Source of the DNA: Peptoniphilus sp. GNH
GTDB taxonomy: Bacteria; Bacillota; Clostridia; Tissierellales; Peptoniphilaceae
NCBI GenBank assembly: GCA_021307325.1
Contig: CP089931.1
Coordinates: forward strand, 396,979-460,978
DNA: 64,000 nucleotides
Direction: 5' to 3'
A program made the position numbers and the translations under genes. This document shows positions 27,375-36,529 of the stretch, piece after piece; position 1 is the first letter of the stretch; each line of letters opens with the position of its first letter. The notes under the pieces are model-generated. The model made no database searches. It had not been told where the DNA came from and was given only the letters and a program-made list of their open reading frames with translations.

Positions 27375-28910
27375 CTAACATATCCTTTGGGATACTCTTT
27401 TTAAAATATTTTCTTTGTCTTTCACAAGATTTCTTTCAATCAATTTATTTGCCAAGACTCCAAAAGCCTTATCAAGACCCTGACAACCTCCTAAAAGTAT
27501 CAAGTCGTCTTCTTCAACTTTATCCAAAACTCTATCTAGAGCCTCATCTAGTCTATCAAACTCTTCATAAGAAATATTGCTTGCATCCAAAACTTCCTTC
27601 AGTACTTTAACTTCATCATCTGAAACCTTATCCTTGGGACCAACCATTTCAACAGACTTTGTAGTTATAAATGAGCCGAGCTTAATTCCCTTTAACTCAT
27701 CTACAATTTTTCGACCATTCTCTCTGTTAAGAGTAGTCCCTCTGTTTCCCCTTATACCGTATAGAAGATGGAGCTTTTTATAACTCATTTTTCTTATAGT
27801 ATCAAGGGTTACTTCAATGTTTCTGGAATTGGCAAAGTGATCATCAATAACTTTAAATTTTTCGTTATATATCATTTCAAAGCGTCTTTCTACTCCTCTG
27901 TATGATTCAATACCATCTATTATAGTTTCAAGCTCAATTCCTTGGCACATGGCCACTAAAATTGCTACAAAAGAATTCATTACAGCTGAATATCCTGCCA
28001 CCTTGAGTTTAACTTTAAATGAGCCCTTTTTTATAATTTGGTCTTTCACCTTGAAGTCATCATTAATTACAAATGTGTAATTTCCAAATCCTGTAGAAAT
28101 ATCTAAATCTTCCAAATGGAAGTTATAGCTTTTGTCATTCAAAGAATATGGCACAACAACCGCCTTTGTTTTGTCGGTCAAGTCTTTTATTTCTTTAAAA
28201 TCCATATTTAAAATGGCAATCGTCTTTTCTTTAGCATTTCTTATAAGAGATGATTTAGCCTTGTAATATTTTTCCAAACTTCCGTGTTGATCTATGTGCT
28301 CTCTTGAAAAATTATTAAAGGTCACAATATCAAAATCGACATCTCTTACTCTATAAGATTCAAGTCCAGAAGATGAAACTTCCATTACAACCTTCTCTAC
28401 TCCAAGTTTTACCATATTTGCAAAATGCATTTGCAAATCCAAGCTTTCAGGAGTTGTTAAAAGTGATGGTATCAGTACATCCTTGTAGCTTAATTCAACC
28501 GTTCCCGAGATTCCAATCTCATACTTAGCCGCCTCATATATGCTTTTTAACATAAATGCTGTGGAAGTTTTTCCATTTGTTGCAGTTATTCCAGTTATAT
28601 GAAGTTTAGATGAAGGATTCTCGTAAAAATTATTAGCCAAATCCGCCATAGTCTTTCTTGTATTTTCAACTCTTATTTGAGCTACATTCAAATCTTGAAT
28701 TTCCTCTACAAAAGCAAGATTTGCACCTTTTTTTACGGCATCATACAAATATTTGTGTCCATCGACAAGCGACCCTTTTAAAGCTATAAAGATACCGCCA
28801 TTTTTTACTTTTTGGCTATGGTAGGCAAGATTGTTGTAATCTTTTTCAAAATCAACTTGTTCATTTACCTCTAATACCTCTATTCCTCTTAATAATTCCT
28901 TGAGTTTCAT
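27375..28910 (-). CDS. Divergent MurE-like Mur ligase
   Basis: 511 residues with the three-domain Mur layout. The P-loop is ITATNGKTSTAFML. The central domain has VVMEVSSSGLESYRV and NFSREHIDQHGSLEKYYKAK, with the carbamylated-Lys position kept. The third domain departs from MurE: DYAHTPD is replaced by DDHFANSRN, the DNPR-type amino-acid site by TTKSVEMVGP, and GKGHE by GGCQGLDKA. It probably acts on a UDP-MurNAc-peptide or a related substrate, but the amino acid added cannot be read from the sequence. It overlaps hemZ and precedes aspS. Confidence 0.7.
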   Translation of the reverse strand: MKLKELLRGIEVLEVNEQVDFEKDYNNLAYHSQKVKNGGIFIALKGSLVDGHKYLYDAVKKGANLAFVEEIQDLNVAQIRVENTRKTMADLANNFYENPSSKLHITGITATNGKTSTAFMLKSIYEAAKYEIGISGTVELSYKDVLIPSLLTTPESLDLQMHFANMVKLGVEKVVMEVSSSGLESYRVRDVDFDIVTFNNFSREHIDQHGSLEKYYKAKSSLIRNAKEKTIAILNMDFKEIKDLTDKTKAVVVPYSLNDKSYNFHLEDLDISTGFGNYTFVINDDFKVKDQIIKKGSFKVKLKVAGYSAVMNSFVAILVAMCQGIELETIIDGIESYRGVERRFEMIYNEKFKVIDDHFANSRNIEVTLDTIRKMSYKKLHLLYGIRGNRGTTLNRENGRKIVDELKGIKLGSFITTKSVEMVGPKDKVSDDEVKVLKEVLDASNISYEEFDRLDEALDRVLDKVEEDDLILLGGCQGLDKAFGVLANKLIERNLVKDKENILKRVSQRIC

Positions 28911-30223
28911 TTCCTCACCTTCTTTATATAATAATCTATGTCTCTATAATTTGTCCTTGTTTCAAATCCATCATTTCTTTTCAATCTAGAGCTTGCTCCC
29001 ATGCCAAAAGCATAAATTTCTTGTGCCTCTTCAATCATCATAATATTATATAAGCACATTTTTTTATCCAAGGCGTATCCTATATTTTCTCCATTTTGGT
29101 AAATTCTTTTTTGTCTATATAGATAATATTTTTTATAATCAAGCCCCAAGAGCTCGTCAATCTCTGAATATAACCTATCCAAATCAAACTTGTATTCAAG
29201 ATCTTGTCTTATCATTTTTGATCCATTTTTAATAGCCAGAGCATGTAAAGTTATATTGTCCGGTTTTAGTTGGTTTGCAATTTTTAAACTGTTTATTATA
29301 GTGTCTTTTCCTTCTCCTGGTAGACCGAGTATAAAGTCCATATTTATACTGTCAAATGAGACCCTTCTTGCTCTATTGTAGGCCGCATAAATATCATCAA
29401 CTGTATGATTTCGCGATAGACTACGCAAAGACTCCGACTTGAAAGTTTGTGGATTTATGCTTATTCTTGTAACTCCAAAGCTTTTTAAAAGCTTTAGCAT
29501 TTCATCTGTCAAATCCTCTGGTCTGCCGCACTCAACCGTAAACTCTTGAGCTTTCCCAAATTTAGCCGATATAGCGCTCAAAATTAAAGAAAGATTATAT
29601 AGACCTATGCTTGTCGGTGTTCCTCCTCCTACATAAATGGCACTAGGCTCTCTTAGCTTTTTTTTAAATCCAGATATTTCATTTACCAAAGCCTTAGTAT
29701 AGGGTTCGTGTAAATCATAAGCATTCACATAAGTGTGGAATGAACAATATGAGCATTTGCTCCTGCAAAATGGTATGTGAACATATACACTATATCCATT
29801 TTTATGCCTTTCTATTAGTTCGTCTTGGCGCTCTACTATGTCCAATATTTCATTGGCGCCTTCTGTGGACATCAATCTATCTTCTACTAAATTTTTTAAA
29901 GCACAGTCATAGCCATGTTTTTTATACAAATTATAAGCAAGTTTTGTCGGCCTTATACCTGTAAGTAGGCCCCATTTTTTAGAGCATTTTGTGAGTTGCT
30001 TCAAAATTTCAAAAAGAGACTTTCTGATTTCAAAAAACTCATCTCCTTGCTTAACAAATACATTATAAATCTTTTCTTCATAGATAAGGCACAAATAAGA
30101 GTTTCTATTATCATATCTCAATATTACGGAATCATTAGAAAACTCCTTATCTGGGAGATAGGCTCTTATTAATTCAAAGCAAGCATGTCTATATTTTTCA
30201 GAAAAATTTTCAACTATAATCAT
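28907..30223 (-). CDS. hemZ: Radical SAM coproporphyrinogen dehydrogenase-like HemZ
   Basis: 438 residues. An N-terminal domain typical of HemZ (LLTGIRPTKLAYNLYKKHG) precedes the radical SAM motif CRSKCSYCSFHTY and the GGGTPTS and ISINPQTF blocks shared by HemN-type enzymes. HemZ is the clostridial/Bacillus branch of that family. No other haem gene is nearby, and anaerobic cocci often lack full haem synthesis, so the actual substrate is uncertain. It overlaps both neighbours. Confidence 0.82.
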   Translation of the reverse strand: MIIVENFSEKYRHACFELIRAYLPDKEFSNDSVILRYDNRNSYLCLIYEEKIYNVFVKQGDEFFEIRKSLFEILKQLTKCSKKWGLLTGIRPTKLAYNLYKKHGYDCALKNLVEDRLMSTEGANEILDIVERQDELIERHKNGYSVYVHIPFCRSKCSYCSFHTYVNAYDLHEPYTKALVNEISGFKKKLREPSAIYVGGGTPTSIGLYNLSLILSAISAKFGKAQEFTVECGRPEDLTDEMLKLLKSFGVTRISINPQTFKSESLRSLSRNHTVDDIYAAYNRARRVSFDSINMDFILGLPGEGKDTIINSLKIANQLKPDNITLHALAIKNGSKMIRQDLEYKFDLDRLYSEIDELLGLDYKKYYLYRQKRIYQNGENIGYALDKKMCLYNIMMIEEAQEIYAFGMGASSRLKRNDGFETRTNYRDIDYYIKKVRK

Positions 30224-30852
30224 AATAATCTTGCAAAATAATTGTTCTCTTTTTCAAATCCTATTGTAGTTGCTGGCCCATGTCCTGGATAAACTGTGAT
30301 TTCCCCATCCATCTTTAATATCTTGGAAAGAGACTTCATTATATCTTCATAAGAACCGCCTAGAAGGTCCGTTCTTCCTATTGAACCTTGAAATAGCATA
30401 TCTCCAGAAAACATTATCTGATCCAATAAAAAGCATACACTTCCTTGAGTGTGTCCTGGTGTTGCTATTACTTTAATCTGATGTCCCTCAAAGTCAATGA
30501 CATCTCCATCATGTAAATATTTGTCAGCCTTTATAGGTTCTGAATTTTCAAGACCTAAAGTCCTATCCAACTCTTTTTGATGTTCATCTAACATTTTTTG
30601 ATCTGATTCTGATAAATATATAGGTATATTATAAGCCTTTTTTAAGCCCGCTACCGCTCCATAATGGTCTGTATGTCCATGAGTTAAAAGAATCATAGTC
30701 GGTTCCAGTTTATGTTTATTTAAATTTGCAATTATTCTTTCGCTATCATAGCCTGGATCTATAATCAATGCCTTTTTCGTCTTTTCATCACATAGGATAT
30801 AACAATTTGTTTGATATATTCCCAACATAAGTCTAATTAAACTAAGTCCCAT
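30220..30852 (-). CDS. Metallo-beta-lactamase-fold hydrolase (glyoxalase II-like)
   Basis: 210 residues. It has the zinc motif THGHTDHYGAV, the later VIATPGHTQGSVCF, MFSGDMLFQGSIGR and the final YPGHGPATT. These fit the small GloB-like hydrolases usually found between relA and hemZ in Clostridia. The substrate is unknown; thioesters such as hydroxyacylglutathione analogues are one possibility. The start is the ATG at 30852, with a GTG at 30858 also possible. Confidence 0.85.
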   Translation of the reverse strand: MGLSLIRLMLGIYQTNCYILCDEKTKKALIIDPGYDSERIIANLNKHKLEPTMILLTHGHTDHYGAVAGLKKAYNIPIYLSESDQKMLDEHQKELDRTLGLENSEPIKADKYLHDGDVIDFEGHQIKVIATPGHTQGSVCFLLDQIMFSGDMLFQGSIGRTDLLGGSYEDIMKSLSKILKMDGEITVYPGHGPATTIGFEKENNYFARLL

Positions 30853-30858
30853 ATTCAC

Positions 30859-32997
30859 CTAAACCTTTACTCTATATACGTCAAATACATTTTTAACTCT
30901 TTTAAGTTTTTCTATAAGTTTTTCTATCTCTTCAACATCATGAATCTCAACGACTATGTCAAGATTAGCTGTGCCATCCTTGCCACTGCGAGCATTAAGG
31001 GACACCATGTTTATCTTAGAATCATTAATTTTAGTCGCTATATCTCCTACTATGTTTCCTCTATCGGCAGCTCTAACTTCAATCTGCGCATTGTAAGCAG
31101 ATCCACCATCAGTATCCCACTTCACTTCCAACCTTCTACTGGCATCGCTATTTTTTATGTTTGGACAATCTGATCTGTGAATTGAAACTCCCCTTCCTAT
31201 GGTTACAAATCCAACTATAGAATCGCCAGGCACAGGATTACAACATTTGGCAAATCTCACCTTTATGTTGTCGACATCCTTTACGACTATCCCACTTCTA
31301 AGATTTCTTTTCATCCTAGGTTTTTCTTTCATAGGAATTTCATTTTCAATTTTATTAACTCTCCTATGAATATCTACCAATTTGGCCATTATCTGATTTA
31401 TGCCGACTGATCCAAATCCAACTCCAGCATACATATCTGATATAGTCGATATATTTAATTTAGCCCTTACCTCTTCAAGCCACTCATCTCTTAATAAGTC
31501 TCCGACTCTATATCCAAGTTTCTTGGCTTCTCTTTCAATCATTTCTCTGCCGCGCTCAATATTTTTATCCCTGTCTTTTATCTTAAAATATTGGGCAATT
31601 TTCTTCTTTGCTTGAGATGATTTTACAAAATTAATCCAATCTAGGGATGGCTTTGCTTGAGAGCTTGTTATGATCTCAACTATATCCCCAGACTTTAATT
31701 TAGTATTTATAGGAACCATTCTTCCATTGACCTTGGCTCCCATTGTGGAATTTCCTATCTGAGAGTGTATTCTATAAGCAAAATCTATAGGAGTTGCTCC
31801 TTCTGGCAAATTTATTACATCGCCATTCGGAGTGAAAATAAATATTTCATCAGCAAAAAAGTCTATTTTCAACGTCTCTATAAAATCATTTGGATCATAT
31901 ACGTCCTTTTGCCACTCTAAGAGTTGTCTTAGCCAAGTCAAATTCTCGTCAAAAGATGTAGTTTTATTTACTCCTGATTTATACTTCCAGTGTGCCGCTA
32001 TACCAAATTCAGCTGTTTGATGCATTTCATAAGTTCTTATTTGAACTTCAAAAGTTTCTCCATTAGAATCAATTACGGTAGTGTGTAAGGACTGATATCT
32101 GTTTGGCTTTGGCATAGATATATAATCCTTAAATCTTCCTGGTATAGGCTTCCATAAAGTATGAACTACACCTAGAGCCCCATAACAGTCTTTTATATCA
32201 TTTACAAGTATTCTTACTGCTGATAAATCATATATTTCATCAAAAGCCTTACCCTTTATTGTCATCTTTTTGTATATGGAGTAGAAGTTTTTGGGACGGC
32301 CCATTACTTCCGCTTCTATGCCGATTTTTTTTAAGTTCTCTTCTATCTTTGCAATTATTGAAGAGATTAAAGCTTCTCTTTCTTGACGTTTCTTATTGAC
32401 CATGTCAACAAGTTTATAATAATTATCTGGGTCTAGATATCTCAAGGACAAATCTTCTAATTCCCATTTAACCTGACTCATACCAAGTCTATCGGCTATT
32501 GGAGCATATATCTCTATAGTCTCCATAGCTTTTTCTTTTTTCTTTTCTGGTGTCATATATTCAAGAGTTCTCATATTGTGAAGTCTATCCGCCAATTTCA
32601 CAATTATTACTCGAATATCCTTAGCCATGGCAAGAACCATTTTTCTAATATTTTCTGCTTGGTTTTCTTGCTTAGTCTTGTAGTTCAAATTTTTAAGTTT
32701 TGTAACTCCGTCTACTAAGTTTGCGATTTCTTCACCAAATTCATTCTTTACATCATCATAAGTTACTTCGGTATCCTCTACAATATCATGCAAGATTCCC
32801 GCTATAATTGTTTGAGTGTCCATGTTCATATCGGCAAGAATTAAAGCCACATTATATGGATGAATTATATAATCCTCTCCAGAATTTCTTTTTTGTCCCT
32901 TATGAAATTTTTCTGCCAATTCAAAGGCTTCTCTTATCTTGTCTTCATCGCAAGTTGGATTATAAGATTTGACCTTATCTATGAGACTTTCTAGCAT
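30859..32997 (-). CDS. relA: Bifunctional (p)ppGpp synthetase/hydrolase RelA/SpoT (Rel)
   Basis: 712 residues. The order is an HD hydrolase domain (GILHDIVEDTEVTYDDV), a synthetase domain with GRFKDYISMPKPNRYQSLH, a TGS domain (about 390-450, EIFIFTPNGDVINLPEGATP), and a C-terminal zinc-finger/ACT region (CCNPVPGD). The RxKD motif and the intact HD residues indicate a Rel-type enzyme that both makes and destroys (p)ppGpp. It starts right after recJ and is cotranscribed with it. Confidence 0.96.
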   Translation of the reverse strand: MLESLIDKVKSYNPTCDEDKIREAFELAEKFHKGQKRNSGEDYIIHPYNVALILADMNMDTQTIIAGILHDIVEDTEVTYDDVKNEFGEEIANLVDGVTKLKNLNYKTKQENQAENIRKMVLAMAKDIRVIIVKLADRLHNMRTLEYMTPEKKKEKAMETIEIYAPIADRLGMSQVKWELEDLSLRYLDPDNYYKLVDMVNKKRQEREALISSIIAKIEENLKKIGIEAEVMGRPKNFYSIYKKMTIKGKAFDEIYDLSAVRILVNDIKDCYGALGVVHTLWKPIPGRFKDYISMPKPNRYQSLHTTVIDSNGETFEVQIRTYEMHQTAEFGIAAHWKYKSGVNKTTSFDENLTWLRQLLEWQKDVYDPNDFIETLKIDFFADEIFIFTPNGDVINLPEGATPIDFAYRIHSQIGNSTMGAKVNGRMVPINTKLKSGDIVEIITSSQAKPSLDWINFVKSSQAKKKIAQYFKIKDRDKNIERGREMIEREAKKLGYRVGDLLRDEWLEEVRAKLNISTISDMYAGVGFGSVGINQIMAKLVDIHRRVNKIENEIPMKEKPRMKRNLRSGIVVKDVDNIKVRFAKCCNPVPGDSIVGFVTIGRGVSIHRSDCPNIKNSDASRRLEVKWDTDGGSAYNAQIEVRAADRGNIVGDIATKINDSKINMVSLNARSGKDGTANLDIVVEIHDVEEIEKLIEKLKRVKNVFDVYRVKV

Positions 32998-34779
32998 CTA
33001 AACACCCGACTTTCTATATGACTTCAATTTTAGCTGTATACTCGTTTTGCCCATAAACTCATTTATAACTGGACTATAACATATATCCAAGACTATGTTA
33101 TTGTTAACTGATTTCAAAGCCTTGTCGACCTCTTCTTTAGAAAATATGTTCGAAAACTTTTCTACGAAAGCTTGTCCATCTTCAAATAATGTCGCTTCCA
33201 TCACTTTTTCATTCTCAACTAAAAATATTTTTATAAAATTTTTATTTTTCCCTAATATTTGTATTCCTTTTACCCTTGCTCCTATGGTTCCAAAAAGAGC
33301 TTGGGGGTTCTCATTACCACAAGGCTCAAGTTTTTTAAAATTCAAGACCCTATCCATATTCAAATCGCTAAAGCTTATTTTGGCATCAATTAAGATTTTT
33401 CTGAACAAATCATCTTCCGTTAAATCAGCTTTTTTTTGAACATCAGTTATAAAATCTTTAAGCAAATCTTCATCAAGTGATAAACCACATGCCATCTTGT
33501 GTCCTCCAAAAGATTTCAAAAACCCCTTAGACTTGCTTATTTTTTCAAACATATGGTAGCTTTCAATGCTCCTGCCAGATCCCTTTAGTCCCTTGTCAGT
33601 ATTTGTAAGCACGATGGTTGGTCTATTGTAGAGCTCTTTTATTTTACCAGCTACAATCCCACATATGCTCTCGTGAACATCTTTTAGATATATTATTAAA
33701 ACACTTAACTTGGATAACAAATCTAAAGACTCAACCATGGCTATGCCTTTCTTAAAAGCTTCTTCCGTTTTATTCTTTCTTTGATCGTTTATATTCTTTA
33801 AATTTTCAGCCATCTCCAAAGCCCTATCAGTCTGCTCTTCAAATAAAAGATTTAAAGCCATCTTTGCATCCTCAAACCTTCCAGAAGAATTTAGAGTGGG
33901 GCCTATAATAAAACCTACATGATAGTTAGAAAATGGAAATTTAATACCTAAAATATCAACTAGTGCCTTGAATCCAACATTATCCCATTTTTCAAGCCTT
34001 TCCAAGCCGTTTTTTACTATTATCCTGTTCTCCTTAACAAGGGGCATGACATCACAAATAGTTGCAATTGAAAGTGGTCCCAAATACACATTATAAAAAT
34101 CATCCAAATCCTTTCCAGAAAGCATCCACATATATTCACATAACTTAAAAGCTACGCAGGCTCCGCATATGTCTTTGAATGGATATGTTGATGACTTTAG
34201 TTTGGGATTTATGATGGCATTGGCAGTAACTAAAATCTCTTCATTGTTTTCATCGAGAGGTATTTCGTGGTGATCTGTCACAATCACATCTATAAATTTT
34301 TCTCTAGCCAATTCGATAGGCTTAAAAGCAGCTATACCATTGTCGCAAGTAATTATTAGCTTTATTCCATCTCTTAGGCATTCTTCAATTATTGATTCGT
34401 TTATGCCATATCCCTCTTCTACTCTCAAGGGAATTCTAAAATCCACATCAGCCCCAAGCTTTCTTAATGAGTCAGTCAAGATAAACGAGGACATAATGCC
34501 ATCAACATCATAATCGCCAACTATTCTAATCTTATTTTTCTCTCTCAAGTGATTTTGAAGAATATTTCCCGCCTTTACAAGATTAGGAAGTAAAATAGGA
34601 CTATGCAAGTTTGATATTTCGGGATTTAAAAATTCCCTCATCTCCTCCTCATTGCTTACTCCTCTATTTAATATCAGTTTGAGAGTCACTTCGTCTATAT
34701 TAAATTTACTTATATCTATTTTTTCTTTAGGTTTTAAATTTTTTATAAACCATTTTTCTTTAACATAAGAGCTTTGCAT
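32998..34779 (-). CDS. recJ: Single-stranded-DNA exonuclease RecJ
   Basis: 593 residues. DHH-superfamily motifs are visible: IVGDYDVDGIMSSFIL, TCDNGIA, VTDHHEI and NPKL. The DHHA1 part has SGRSIESYHMFEKIS and GGHKMACG, and an OB-like C-terminal domain follows. RecJ degrades ssDNA 5' to 3' in recombination and mismatch repair. No ribosome site precedes the ATG, and the predicted promoter places the transcription start within a few bases of it. Confidence 0.95.
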   Translation of the reverse strand: MQSSYVKEKWFIKNLKPKEKIDISKFNIDEVTLKLILNRGVSNEEEMREFLNPEISNLHSPILLPNLVKAGNILQNHLREKNKIRIVGDYDVDGIMSSFILTDSLRKLGADVDFRIPLRVEEGYGINESIIEECLRDGIKLIITCDNGIAAFKPIELAREKFIDVIVTDHHEIPLDENNEEILVTANAIINPKLKSSTYPFKDICGACVAFKLCEYMWMLSGKDLDDFYNVYLGPLSIATICDVMPLVKENRIIVKNGLERLEKWDNVGFKALVDILGIKFPFSNYHVGFIIGPTLNSSGRFEDAKMALNLLFEEQTDRALEMAENLKNINDQRKNKTEEAFKKGIAMVESLDLLSKLSVLIIYLKDVHESICGIVAGKIKELYNRPTIVLTNTDKGLKGSGRSIESYHMFEKISKSKGFLKSFGGHKMACGLSLDEDLLKDFITDVQKKADLTEDDLFRKILIDAKISFSDLNMDRVLNFKKLEPCGNENPQALFGTIGARVKGIQILGKNKNFIKIFLVENEKVMEATLFEDGQAFVEKFSNIFSKEEVDKALKSVNNNIVLDICYSPVINEFMGKTSIQLKLKSYRKSGV

Positions 34780-34788
34780 AATGTAATA

Positions 34789-34794
34789 AGTATA
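34789..34794 (-). promoter_or_regulatory. Extended -10 promoter of recJ
   Basis: TG-A-TATACT on the minus strand, with TATACT at 34794-34789 and only nine bases between it and the ATG at 34779. No clear -35 is visible. If used, the mRNA would have a leader of 0-4 bases. Confidence 0.5.
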
Positions 34795-34852
34795 TCACAA
34801 ACCCACTCGATTTGGTACATTTAGCCACTTACAAGTGTGTTATCTTTTACAA

Positions 34853-34895
34853 TAAAAAAAGATGATACATCTACACACCTATAGAAGTATCATCT
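34853..34895 (-). terminator. Intrinsic terminator after scfB
   Basis: Minus-strand stem AGATGATAC/GTATCATCT (34895-34860), extended inward with one mismatch by TTCTA/TAGA-type pairing, and followed by TTTTTTTATT. It ends the run that contains yajC, scfA and scfB. The 80 bases between it and the scfB stop are AT-rich and contain nothing recognisable. Confidence 0.88.
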
Positions 34896-34975
34896 AATAA
34901 TTTTACAATTTATAAAGTTTAAATTTATAAATCAAAACCTTTTATTAAATTGTTTTTTTTGATAGCTTGCTTATT

Positions 34976-36337
34976 TTAATCCTCATCTTCTGATTCTTTA
35001 GCCAGGATAGAAATAGCACACTCAATCCTTTTTTTCTCCATTTCACATCCAAGTTTATAAGGCTTACTTATATCATTGTTTGTGTAGTAGGCATTGGCAT
35101 GGCAACCACCAGAGCAGTAGTATCTTGCCCAACAAGTTCTGCACTCCGTTTTTGTCAAGACATTGGTTTTTTTGAAGTTATCTCTTATATCAGTGTTTTT
35201 TAGCCCCGTAAAAACATTGCCCATTTTAAAATCATCCTCACCTACAAATTGATGGCATGGATAGATATCTCCTTGCGGAGTGACAGCTACATACTCGCTT
35301 CCAGCTCCACATCCGACCGTTCTCTTTATAATACATGGACCTTGGTTTAAATCAATCATAAAGTGAAAGAATAGAAAATCTTCATCTTTTTTTCTTATTT
35401 CTATATAATCCTTACTCATTTTCTCATACTCTTTTAAGATTTTTCCAAGATGTTCCTCTTTTAAAGCATAGGGTCTGAAACTTTCACATACAACTGGCTC
35501 AATTGAAGTTTTCTTAAATCCAAGTTTATGAAATTCCAAAAGGTCTTCAGAAAAATCCAAATTGTCAGATGTAAAAGTTCCTCTGATGTAATAATCCTTG
35601 TCTTTTCTCTTATCTACAAGCTCTTTAAACTTCGGCACTATTACATCGTATGAAGATTTATTGTTTATTGTTGGTCTCATGTTGTCATTTATGCATTTTC
35701 TTCCATCAAGAGAAAGTACCACATTGTCCATATTCTCATTTATAAATTCATCTATCTCATCATTTAAAAGCATTCCATTTGTCGTTATAGTAAATCTAAA
35801 ATGTTTGCCATACTTCTTTTCTTCTTCTCTTCCAAATTTTACCAATTCTTTTACAACATCAAAATTCATAAGTGGTTCTCCCCCAAAGAAATCAACCTCT
35901 AAATTTTTTCTATTGCCAGAATTTTCTAATAAAAAGATAAGAGCCTTTTTGCCACATTCCAAGTCCATTATTTCTCTGTCTCCGTGAAAATCCCCCTGAG
36001 AAGCAAAGCAATACCTACACCTCAAATTACAGTCATGAGCAACATGAAGGCACATAGCTTTAATTATATTTTTAGGATTGTAAATTGGCATTTCTTCTAT
36101 AGCTGAATCAGTAAATAACAAGCCATCCTTTACTAAGCTATCAATTTCTTTTAAGGCATTTGATAAATCCTCTTTCTTGTATTCACTTGAATATTTGCTA
36201 AAAATTTCATCCTTGTCGAGTTCTTCGTAGTCACTTACGAGATCGTAAACTATCTTGTCTACAACATGGACAGATCCAGAATTTATATCCAATACAAAAT
36301 AATTGTCATTCAAATAAAATTTATGCGTTTTTTCCAT
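34976..36337 (-). CDS. scfB: SCIFF peptide radical SAM maturase
   Basis: 453 residues. The N-terminal part is a peptide-recognition-like domain (about 1-85). The radical SAM motif is CNLRCRYCFASQGDF, and FFGGEPLMNF follows. The C-terminal SPASM region carries cluster cysteines in GPCI, GCGAGSEY, YPCHQF, CRTCWARYYCSGGC and GCEME. This is the thioether-forming enzyme that links Cys to Thr in the SCIFF precursor, which is encoded directly upstream (scfA). A hairpin terminator lies between the two genes. Confidence 0.93.
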   Translation of the reverse strand: MEKTHKFYLNDNYFVLDINSGSVHVVDKIVYDLVSDYEELDKDEIFSKYSSEYKKEDLSNALKEIDSLVKDGLLFTDSAIEEMPIYNPKNIIKAMCLHVAHDCNLRCRYCFASQGDFHGDREIMDLECGKKALIFLLENSGNRKNLEVDFFGGEPLMNFDVVKELVKFGREEEKKYGKHFRFTITTNGMLLNDEIDEFINENMDNVVLSLDGRKCINDNMRPTINNKSSYDVIVPKFKELVDKRKDKDYYIRGTFTSDNLDFSEDLLEFHKLGFKKTSIEPVVCESFRPYALKEEHLGKILKEYEKMSKDYIEIRKKDEDFLFFHFMIDLNQGPCIIKRTVGCGAGSEYVAVTPQGDIYPCHQFVGEDDFKMGNVFTGLKNTDIRDNFKKTNVLTKTECRTCWARYYCSGGCHANAYYTNNDISKPYKLGCEMEKKRIECAISILAKESEDED

Positions 36338-36350
36338 ATATCTCCTTAAA

Positions 36351-36384
36351 CAAAAAAGAAAAGGCTTGTGTTTTCCACAGCCTT
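36351..36384 (-). terminator. Intercistronic terminator/attenuator between scfA and scfB
   Basis: Minus-strand stem AAGGCT-GTG / CAC-A-AGCCTT (9 bp with one bulged A, loop GAAAA, 36384-36361), followed by TTTTCTTTTTTG. The first two bases of the stem are the last two bases of the scfA TAA codon... more exactly, the stem's 5' arm overlaps that stop at 36383-36384. Partial termination here would give more precursor mRNA than maturase mRNA. Confidence 0.75.
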
Positions 36385-36529
36385 ATCTATTAGTATTTTC
36401 ACATTTTTGATTTCCAACTGTGCAAGATGTCTTGCAAGCTGATTGGCAAGATGTTTGACATTCTCCACATCCGCCTTTGGCATAGGTATCCTTTAAATTT
36501 CTCTTTGATAGAGTTTTAATGTGTTTCAT
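36383..36529 (-). CDS. scfA: SCIFF ribosomal peptide precursor (six cysteines in forty-five)
   Basis: 48 codons, ATG at 36529 and TAA at 36385-36383. The product starts MKHIKTLSKRNLKDTYAKGG and has six cysteines at 21, 24, 28, 32, 36 and 43 in the conserved core CGECQTSCQSACKTSCTVGN. It is the substrate of the adjacent radical SAM maturase; Cys32 and Thr37 sit at the positions I recall being cross-linked in the clostridial homologue CteA. The GGAGGAG ribosome site lies within the last codons of yajC, which it overlaps by 14 bases. The gene is short enough for automatic callers to miss. Confidence 0.93.
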   Translation of the reverse strand: MKHIKTLSKRNLKDTYAKGGCGECQTSCQSACKTSCTVGNQKCENTNR

